DNA of 64,000 bases, from positions 267,386,288-267,450,287 of the forward strand of contig CM077673.1 in NCBI GenBank assembly GCA_039707655.1, read 5' to 3'. A program made the position numbers and the translations under genes. Source of the DNA: Elymus sibiricus. Lineage: Eukaryota > Streptophyta > Magnoliopsida > Poales > Poaceae. The notes beneath the pieces are model-generated. The model did no database searches, was not told where the DNA came from, and saw nothing but the letters and a program-made list of their open reading frames with translations. The stretch's first letter is position 1; each line of letters opens with the position of its first letter. Below are positions 56,111 to 64,000 of this stretch, one piece after another.

Positions 56111-56608
56111 TGGTTTTGTCATGGCAGATGTCCTAGGACTTAGGTTCGAGGCCATCGCTAAGGCGGTGGACTCGAAGGGGTTGATTGGAATCGGGAGACA
56201 AGGGTTACCCAGGTTCGGCCCCTCGAAAAGAGGTAAAAGCCTACATCCTGCTTTGTGTTGTATTGATTGGATATCAATTACAAGGGAGCGAGTTCGCTTG
56301 ACCTAGCTATCGATCAGTTATTTCGTGATCTAAGCCGCCCAGGTAACCCGCCTTTATATACATAGCTCAGGGCCCTGGGCATACAAGAGTCTGGGCCGGG
56401 TTATACTTGATAACCGACCTCACCTCCAATTACACATGCCTTGTCTAACAAGCCGCCACCGGCGGCTTACACCACCAGGTTACATCTGGTCTTCTGGCTC
56501 TGGGCCTCCAGGCCCAATGAATAAGCTTATACCAAACCTAGTCGCTAAGTCGCCAACCGCATGACCCGGTCCCACCTGGGCGGGTCTCACCACGGGGTTG
56601 TATCCACA
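56111..56608 (-). repeat. 3' LTR of minus-strand Gypsy element
   Basis: Plus-strand borders TGGTTTTGTCATGGCAG and GGTTGTATCCACA. TTTATATACATAGC near 56352 is a likely TATA region in reverse. The exact right end (56608 or 56611) is uncertain. Confidence 0.68.
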
Positions 56609-57625
56609 ACATTAGGCCCCAGATTGATTTGAACCGGTTCATGTCAATCTCCACATCTTCTGGTTGGCGAGTCTCGCATTCTCTGACAAATCTTTATGAC
56701 CCACCAAAAAATGGACGTCGTCGTCTCTGACAAATCTTCATGACCCGCCGTGACGTCATCAGGAAAATCAAAAAAGATTCCCCTGACGAAAATCGAGGCA
56801 TAAATATGACCAGCCCGAGAATCGAGGCACTTTCTTAGTCAATCATCATCGTGCCTCCTCGATTCCCGCACCGGACCGTTGCTGTTCCATCACATCCTCA
56901 TAAATAGGCACGGGGGGGGGGGGGGGCATTACTTTCAGTTTCCCCACCGCGGCCTTCTTCTTCTTCTTCCTCCAGACGCTCGCACCGCCGAAGCTCGCCA
57001 CGCCAACCGGACCTCGCCATCTTCTCCAACACTGGCCGCTGCATCAACCTGATCTTGTCCAGAGCCTTCACGCGTTCGTCCGCATCCTCAAGGTTCCACC
57101 GTTGCCCCTTGTTAGATCTGTATTAGGTTTCTCCTGAGTTCGTCTGGTTTCTTCGGTGTTTATCTCCGCTCATCAGAGCGTTCTTCACAGATTAAATAAA
57201 GAGCACTTCTTTCAAACCTCATAATGTTGACCAAATCACGCGGCCGTCCACTTCAGAATCACGCCGTACTCATTGTAGATCTACTGCTCATTTTAATCTG
57301 CATAGAGACCGCCTGTTCTTCCACTGGCTTTTTAGGGTTAAAATTATTTTTCTTTTTCCCTCGCCCGTAGATCTTAAATCCATAGTTGTAGCTGCGGAAT
57401 CTCTTTCTCCACACTTAGCAACTTTTCAGTACGCGCTGATAAACTTGACCAGCCGTAATACTGCCGGCTCATGCTGTTATATCGCAAACAACTTTGGTGG
57501 CCCATAATTTTTATATTGACCCGCCAAATGCCGTCACCGCTTCTAGAGTCATAACGACCTTGGTCATAATATATTTCTAACCCGCCAAATACTCATACCT
57601 TTCCACAGTTTCTTAAGCCGCCGCC
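56609..57625. other. Non-coding region between LTR and antisense gene
   Basis: No supported frame. It contains a run of 15 G (56912-56926) after CATAAATAGGCACG, and a CT-rich stretch that could be the 5' leader of the antisense gene beginning at 57626. CATAAATAGG may be its TATA region. Confidence 0.45.
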
Positions 57626-59772
57626 ATGTCTAAAACCCCATCCACCTGTAACTAGGTAAGGTCTGGGGTGACTGAAGAATCACTCAAAGACTTTGTCACT
57701 ATGGGAGTTCTGCCGGCTCAGGATGTTATCCACTGGCGGGTTCCAGGCAATGAAACCACCCCTAAACCCAAAGACGGGGAAGTCATTGTATTCACAGATC
57801 ATCTTCTTCGTGGCTTCTCCCCGCCCGGGTCTAAGTTTTTCCGAGATGTCTTACACTCATTGAAACTGCACCCCCAAGACATTGGCCCCAATTCTATCAC
57901 CAATATGTGCCAGTTTCAGACCTTCTACGAAGCCTATCTACAAGAAGAGCCGTCTGTTGACCTCTTCAAGGAATACTTCTATATCAACCGCCAAAGAGAA
58001 ATGGCGGATGGATTAAGCCTCGAGCTCGGGGGCATCACTCTTCAGAGGCGAAGGGATGTACTCTTCCCAGCAGCAACTCTGCCAAGTCACCCCAAAGAAT
58101 GGAATAAGACTTGGTTCTACTGCCAAGACACTTCACCAGAGGGGGAGAACCCACTGCCGGGTTACCGTCCTTACCAGCTTAGCACAGATACGGAGCATCC
58201 AGAGAGGATGTCCGCCGCCGGACGTGCTCAATATGCCCCAACATTCTCAAAAATAAGGGCCATGTTAGCCAACGGGTTAACAGGTGTTGATCTGACCCGC
58301 TGCTGGGTCTCTTGGAGGATTCTGCCGCTAAGCCGTCGTGGCGCCTTAATGTGCCAATATACTGGTAGAGTGGATGACCCTCAACGCTTCAACCAGATCC
58401 CCTTGACAGACCCGGATCTCAATACTATTGTCAAGTCCTTGCTGGGGGAATCACAAGCCGCCTGCAGCAAAACGGGGTTAAGTCCCTTCTCTGTACTTAA
58501 CCCGGCTCCGGATGTAAGTCTTTTCCATCCTACTCCTCATACATTCTCTTAATGCTGTATTTTACATACTTTTTTAACCTTTTTGCCAACACGTTTATCA
58601 CATGTAGGCCGGCTCTTCCTTCTGGAAAAAACAACTACTCCCTTCTCTCAACAAGAAGAGCAAAGTTCCCAAGGCAACCAAAACTAAAGGGCCGGCTAGT
58701 AAGAAGAAACAATCAACCGAAGAGTTATTCGGTCTGGATGACTCAGAGGTAGAACTTGACTCCCTTGGCCTTCTCTTTATGCAACTCATTGACAACGATT
58801 ACTCACAGGAAGAAGTAGAGACAAGTCATGCGGATGTTACAGAGGTAACCGTTATCTCTTCCGACTCGGAACTTTTACCAGTAAAGAGAATGAGGCGGGC
58901 TGTACGGAAGGTAAAATGTTCTCGCCCTTTTACTCACTTGGGTACCAACTTTCTTTTGAAGAAGCAGCAAGATGACAGCAGACATCAGACCCGGAGCACC
59001 GGCTCTGAAGACCTTTTAGCCGGCTTACCAAATGAACCGGCTCCTCGAAAATGGCGCACTGAGGTAGTTTCTTGCCTTGAATTTATTTCTTCTGCATGCT
59101 AACCTTGTATTGCAGCTTACTTGTATTTGACAATGATAATTTTTCAGGACTCGCCCCCTTCTTCTGGCGACTCAACCGCCTCAAAGTTGCCTCCTCTTAT
59201 TATCAACCCGGGGTAAGCATTTTTACATCCCACTTCATGCGTTAATAGTCTATCCTTGCTCATTGATGTGTAATTTCACTTTTGCTCACAGGGCTCAAGC
59301 CAAACGAAGGAAGGTAGGCGGGTCAACCGCCACTCCTGAGGTTCCAGAGTCGGGAAACCCCAAGCTTAACACCCCTGAAGCACATATTGAGCCGCCTGAA
59401 GCTGCCAAAGATGGTCATGAAGAAGCTCCCCAGCATAATGAGCCGGCTGATATGGATATTGAGGCTCCCGAGGCTCATCCAGAAGCCAATCCTAAGCCGC
59501 CCAGCCCTCAACCGACAAATGAAGACATGGCTTCTCATGAAGAAGTTACTGTTACTGGGGCGGCTTACAAATCTCCGACTCCTTCCAAGATATTATCAAA
59601 GCATACCAGCGTGGACGAGGAGGCTCACCTTAAGGGAGAAAAGATTCAATTTGATCTCCCTAGCCTGGAAAAGCTTACCGCCGAAGAGTTGCACTCTGGC
59701 TATCTGAACCGTCTTTCCGCCAGCCGTAACATGGAGGCCAACTTGGTTGGCGTGATGAAGAAAAAATACGAG
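57626..59772 (+). pseudogene. Antisense Gypsy gene (PF04195-type), multi-exon
   Basis: ATG 57626 (CCGCCATG context) is in frame with the main ORF but a TAG at 57653-57655 intervenes. Exon 1 (to about 58514, GTAAGT donor) has the domain: EESLKDFVTMGVLPAQD, VIVFTDHLLRGFSPPGSKFF, LKLHPQDIGPNSITNMCQF, EYFYINRQREM, EWNKTWFYCQD. Exon 2 starts after CATGTAG at 58608 (FWKKQLLPSLNKKSKVPK, Lys-rich, then acidic). Short exons follow after TTTTCAG (59148) and CTCACAG (59290: AQAKRRK), the last rich in Pro/Glu and ending at a GTATTC donor at 59773. It is paralogous in design to 48023-51258, and again antisense to its element. Function unknown. Later exons were not found. Confidence 0.75.
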
Positions 59773-59879
59773 GTATTCCACTTCCCTTGCCTTTGCATAT
59801 ATATACTTATGTAGCCCCCAAGAACCGGTTTACCTCTCAAAAGGTCAGCCGGGTCTTCCATTACTTGCAATCTTTTGAT

Positions 59880-60170
59880 GAATCATCTTGTAGCTCCCAA
59901 GGGCTGGGTTATTACATGAGTAATGAGCCGGCACTCAATCATATAATAAGATCCGGGTGTAGCCCCCAAGGGTCGGGTCATTATATCAATAATGAGCCGG
60001 CACTCAATCATAGATTAAGAGCCAAATGTAGCCCCCAAGGGCCGGGTCATTATGCCAATAATGAGCCGGCACTCAATCATAGATTAAGAGCCAAATGTCG
60101 CCCCCAAGGGCCGGGTCATTATGCCAATAATGAGCCGGTTCTATATGAAAGAACTGAGATACATTAGCCC
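59880..60170 (-). repeat. 69-bp tandem repeat with PPT-like motif
   Basis: Four units, the last partial, each starting TGTAGCCCCCAAGGGCCGGG and containing TAATGAGCCGGCACTCAATC. In the element's own direction each has CCCTTGGGGGCTAC, the PPT type of these Gypsy elements. Because 69 is a multiple of 3 the plus strand is open throughout with a 23-residue period (NEPALNHRLRAKC), which I consider a by-product. Confidence 0.75.
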
Positions 60171-60177
60171 CCAAGTG

Positions 60178-61673
60178 TGTCACACCCTGTGATTTGCCTC
60201 ATGACTAAGTTAACATGACTCAAAAACTAGGGCCAATTAAAACTTTTTGAGTGCATATGAATGCTTGACTTGTGTGCTATTTGCTTGCTTGTTTGATTGC
60301 TTGCTGGTGCTCTATATTCATAAAACTCCCTCCTACTCTCAAAACTCTTTTCCTTGATCTAAACTCTTGTCCAATGATCATACCATGTGTATAGGACCTA
60401 AAACTATTTTTATCAAATATTATTTTGGCCAAAAAGCATTTATTCAATTTAGGTTTTCAAAACCCCCTGAATTGAGGCTTGTACTACAAGTCCTCAAATT
60501 GGGTGGAATATTTTGCCCCAAGGGATTTATTTGGAACCTACTATATTTATAACTTCCCAAAACCACAAAATATTATTTTTAAAGATTATTTTACTATTTT
60601 ATTTAAAGGCTTTTTCTTGAGGCCAGAAATGGTCTTTTATAGGGAAAAATTATTTTTATGCTTTCAAAATATTTGAGAAAATTTAGGAAAACTCAGTGGA
60701 CATATATTGTCCATATATAAGAGTTTAAACACATGGTCATGTTCAAAATAATGGACAAAACCCTTCAAAACCATTTCTGCCTATTTCAAGTATTTGAAAT
60801 ATTTATATAAGAAATATTCTCAAATAAATCCAAGAAAATTCTACCATGTCACATATGACATATGTGACCATCTTGCAAAGTTTCATCTCAATCCCAATTG
60901 TTTTGATTCACCAAAATATTCCAAAACCACTCCTGTCCAGAACCAGATTTGAACAACTTTACATTGTGAAGTTTCTTCCCTTGACCCCAAACTTTGTGGA
61001 CATGTTATAATACTCTAATAATGCATCCACACCAAGTGGTGCATCAAGCAGAACAGATTCACTTGCCCAAATCCCCCCAAACCCCTTTCTGCTGATTTCA
61101 AAAATTGGGAATGTTTGCATTGTCAAGTTTTCCCAATTGGTCCCAAACTTTTTGGGTATGCTCTAATACCCAAATAATGATACCACATCAAGTGGTGCAT
61201 CAAGGAGAATGGATTTACATAGCTAGGTCTAAGAAAATCCAATTCTGCCCATTTCTAAGGTTTACCAAGTTTACATTGGCAACTTTCTTCAGCTAATCTC
61301 AAACTTGGTAACATGCCCTATTTTTAAGCACCATTTGATCCTGTTAAATTTCAAGGCAAGTAGAATTAATTTACTTGGCCAAATCATCAACAAACACCTT
61401 CTGGTCATTTCTAAAAGTCACTGTTTTCACCCTCTAACTTATTCACCTTGAGTCTAAATTTTTACCACATTACCACCTAGTGCCCATTTACCTCCAGTAA
61501 GCTCTGCATGGCCATAGCCCAATTATTGGTGGGGTAAAACCTCACATTTCCTCTCTGGACAGCAGGGTTGCCAGCTCTTTTTTACCTCTCCTCCTGCTTC
61601 TGCCCCACCCCTCCTCTACCAGAGCATCCTAGGAGCATCCCTGCATCCCCCAAGAGCAAGTGGACAAGGTGGG
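60178..61673 (+). mobile_element. AT-rich LTR-like sequence, probably a Gypsy LTR
   Basis: Begins TGTCACACCCTGTGATTTGC, a common type of start for wheat Gypsy LTRs, directly where the previous element's sequence stops. About 1.5 kb AT-rich, no gene. Degenerate duplication is seen: a phrase like AAGTGGTGCATCAAG(C/G)AGAA appears near 61034 and 61191. It is cut at 61673 by the next LTR. No second terminus is seen, so the classification is tentative. Confidence 0.5.
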
Positions 61674-62090
61674 TGTCGGTGTCAAATCCGGCATATCTCG
61701 TAGTAGGGGTCCTAAGCTAAGCATCTTGGAGCGATGGTAACAGGGACACAGGAATTTACCCAGGTTCGGGCTCTCTTGAAGAGATAATACCCTACGTCCT
61801 GCTTTTGATTGTATTGATATGGGCGATAGTACAGAGTACGTGTATCTACCACGAGATTATGAGATGTCATATGATGATCTATTGCCTAGCCTGGCCTCGG
61901 TTTATATATGCACCGTAGGCCTAGGGTTTAGAGGAGTCCTTGTCTTGTGCGCCAAGTCTTCTGGAATCCTCCTTGTATTCGGCATGGGCTTCCCGAAGTG
62001 GCCCATTAGTGAATCATCATGGGGGTCCTCGGCCTGACCCACTGGTCGGGAGACGACGTGGTGAGTACCCCCTAGTCCAGGACACCGTCA
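61674..62090 (-). repeat. 3' LTR of minus-strand Gypsy element
   Basis: 417 bp between TGTCGGTGTCAAATCC and CAGGACACCGTCA. Minus-strand start TGACGGTGTCCTGGACTAGG is familiar from Triticeae Gypsy LTRs. GTTTATATATGCACC (near 61900) is a possible TATA region in reverse. GTGGG (61669-61673) would be one target duplication. Confidence 0.8.
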
Positions 62091-62369
62091 GTAGCCCCCT
62101 GAACCGGTCTTCAAGTTGGGGACGCTCCTCGGTTCTTCCGAATAGTTCTTTGTCTTCGGTCGTCGGTCTTGAAAACCGGTTCAACAAATCTTCCCATGTC
62201 CGATCTTGAGGATCGCCGAGCTGAATCCGAAGAGTTCACACGTCGGGCATCCGAGGAGCTCCTTTAAGTTATCGGCCTTTATCAACGCCTTATTATTTTT
62301 TACGCCACACCTCGGGTTTCAAGGGTTTCCCGTGCGGCGGTGTCCTCTTGCGTCCGAGCTCCGATGCCA

Positions 62370-62580
62370 GACTGCATCCGAGGTATCTTTTGCAGCCGAG
62401 CACCAACGCCGGACTGCTTCCGAGCTCCAACGCCGGACTGTATCCGAAGAGTCTTTTTACAGCCGAGCTCCAACGCCGGACTGTATCCGAAGAGTCTTTT
62501 TACAGCCGAGCTCCAACGCCGGACTGCATCCGAGCTCTTGCGCCGGACTGTATCCGAGCACCGGACTACATCCGAGGTGT
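62370..62580. repeat. Tandem repeat of GCCGGACTG(C/T)ATCCGAG units
   Basis: A 43-bp unit (CCGAGCTCCAACGCCGGACT followed by GTATCCGAAGAGTCTTTTTA) is repeated, flanked by shorter versions with the same GCCGGACT-TCCGAG core. The plus strand reads open in three phases because of the repetition; I do not call genes. Confidence 0.65.
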
Positions 62581-64000
62581 CATAGATTACCTCGGTCTTG
62601 AAAAAGTTGAAGGGGTTCAACCGATCTTAATGCCGGAAATGCCCTCTATGGAGCCAGCCACTTGCATCCGAGCTTTATGTCGGACTCCTTCCGAGGTGGT
62701 GCACCACCTCGGCCATGGGCTGATTTTTGTGAATTTAATTCCGATTTGTGCAATGTATTCTTTGCCGAGATATATAACCAGTAGCCCTCAAGGTGTGTGT
62801 CCGTTGAATGTCCGACATGCACCTGAAGGAAAACATAAAACCGCTGATCCCAGTAGCCCATGAGACTCAGGTCGATTCACAAAATCGGCCTGAGGATCAA
62901 CTCCTAGCTCTGCAGCATACTTAGGAATAGAAACGCGGTGTAATATATTAGAGGAAATAGTGATCGGCAAGCAGGCCCTTGAGAGAGGGTCTTGAGAAGT
63001 TGCCATAATATATTAGCTTGGTGCCGGATAGGTCCAGATGGTACCTATTGTTGTCCGAAGACACGTTTGCCCATAGCTCGGTCAAGACGAACACTGAGCA
63101 TTTCGAATTTTCTGCATTGAATAGGCAATGCAGTAGCCCCCGAGCCACTGGTCGGGTGGCAACACCAGATCAGGGGATCGATGTGCCCCTTTAATATTTG
63201 TAAATGATAAGCGCAAAGCCCAGTAGCCCCCGAGACTTAATGTGGGCACGGGTGGCCGAATTAAGGATCGATATCCGGAGTAAATAGACTTTAATCACAA
63301 TTTATGTGTAATGATTCTATGTATCCAAGTACTTTACCTCATTAATGCTCGGATCCGCATTGTACAAAACTTTGTCGACCGACCCTCGGCTTCAACCTCC
63401 TCGGCCAGTGGCCGGGGAGTGTTTGTCCTACTTTATTAAGCCTTTATGAGGGCAAAGATTTATGGTAAATGAGGCAATCCGGCCATACGGTTTTATAAAC
63501 AAAGGTATGCGGAGAGATATGTTATATTACTATTTAACGTAAGAAACATCTTCCAAAGAAAATAGTCCCGCTATCGGCTCCTTTCTTTGGGTTGTCATGC
63601 TGACCATGATCATGAAACCTCATCTCCGATCAATGTGGGAGGAAAATATTGAGGATTTAGTTGGGGGAAAGTTCCCGAACTCTGTGGTCCATAATGAACC
63701 GAAATTTTCACTTCCATCGTTGCCGACCAATTATATCCTTTAAGATGGCTAGCTTTCGGCTTCACCCAGTCTAAGGTACTAACCCGGATGACCCGGTAGT
63801 AACAATCACAGAGGTGCTCCCTTTACCGCCTAGCTGAACAATCGGGAACATAGGGGTAAGCACAGGAGCCAGGCAACCCAGCTTGGCCAAAATCTTAAGT
63901 CAAATTGATGCATATTTATGGCTTTATTACGATAATTATGGAAGGCAAATTCTCCATTGAGACTGTTTATAACCTGAAAGTGGCCCATCGTCGGCTTCCA
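62581..64000. other. Non-coding part of the Gypsy internal region
   Basis: I see no protein domain on either strand. Only PPT-like TAGCCCCCGAG motifs (63133-63143, 63224-63234) and a similar CAGTAGCCC at 62852 stand out. Confidence 0.4.

Larger units (their letters stand above)
56111..60177 (-). mobile_element. Gypsy retrotransposon, minus strand, 3' part
   Basis: 3' LTR (56111-56608) with the internal region to its right. On the minus strand the LTR is preceded by the PPT-like TGGGGCCTAATG. The internal part carries an antisense gene on the plus strand and a 69-bp tandem repeat. The element is cut at 60177 by another LTR-like sequence. TATCG (56106-56110) would be one target duplication. 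It interrupts the Angela-type LTR. Confidence 0.72.
61674..64000 (-). mobile_element. Gypsy retrotransposon, minus strand, 3' LTR and internal part
   Basis: The LTR at 61674-62090 is followed on the right by GTAGCCCCCTGAACC, the reversed PPT, so the internal domain lies to the right and leaves the window. Further TAGCCCCCGAG motifs occur at 63133 and 63224. No coding domain is recognised in the visible part. Confidence 0.75.

Noticed and set aside
59787..60167. Repeat protein with 23-residue NEPALNHRLRAKC units
   Set aside because: Open only because the 69-bp DNA repeat is a multiple of three; contains the reversed PPT and no domain.
59880..60170. Regular direct repeats that could suggest a CRISPR array
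   Set aside because: The repeat runs through the whole unit without unique spacers, and the context is a plant retrotransposon.
62206..62863. Overlapping repetitive plus-strand ORFs
   Set aside because: Three phases open over a tandem repeat next to an LTR; no domain and no plausible promoter.

Overview
The window looks like intergenic chromosomal DNA of a large-genome cereal grass, most likely a Triticeae species (wheat, goat-grass or barley relative). I base this on LTRs I recognise from that tribe: an Angela/WIS/BARE-type Copia LTR at 55648, a Fatima-like Gypsy LTR starting TGATACGTCTCC, a SIRE/Maximus-type Copia element, large CACTA transposons, and Gypsy elements with antisense ORFs. 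I see no host gene, rRNA, tRNA gene or CRISPR. Almost every base can be assigned to transposable elements inserted into one another. Family names come from memory of typical sequences, not from a search.

Layout. 1-3250 is the 3' part of a CACTA element (family 1) carrying AP2-like and B3-like coding segments. It sits inside a Copia element (3251-7464: RNase H end, PPT-like array, 3' LTR). That Copia element interrupts a minus-strand Fatima-like LTR (7465-8048 and 19854-20166), which is also split by a non-coding LTR element, 8049-19853, with a perfect AGGCT target duplication. 20167-34792 is an older, partly duplicated segment of uncertain nature. It holds a CACTA family-3 terminus (20721), a nearly complete CACTA family-2 element (21716-31877, TSD TCT), a Stowaway-like MITE and a solo LTR (33770-34607, TSD GGGTG). 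A plus-strand Fatima-like LTR (34793-35780) is cut by a large minus-strand CACTA family-3 element (35781-55647), which itself contains a complete Gypsy element (43146-52321, TSD CCTGT). To the right follow an Angela-type LTR, a minus-strand Gypsy element with an antisense gene, an AT-rich LTR-like sequence, and a second minus-strand Gypsy element running off the end.

How the genes work together. The two larger CACTA elements each carry a TNP2-type transposase gene and a second gene (TNP1/Transposase_24-like, with a C48/Ulp1-like C-terminus). Family 2 adds a small Cauli_VI-plus-membrane-anchor ORF, and family 1 adds the AP2/B3 segments. In all three families the genes are separated by blocks of the element's own subterminal repeat, followed by a GC- or CT-rich leader and a 5' intron, suggesting that each gene has its own copy of the terminal promoter. 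Most coding regions carry stops or frameshifts, so these copies are probably not autonomous. The Gypsy elements contribute antisense genes of the PF04195 type; the complete one lacks reverse transcriptase and integrase.

Limits: exon borders, family names and divergence counts were done by eye. Some frameshifts lie in long G or C runs and may be sequence or assembly errors.
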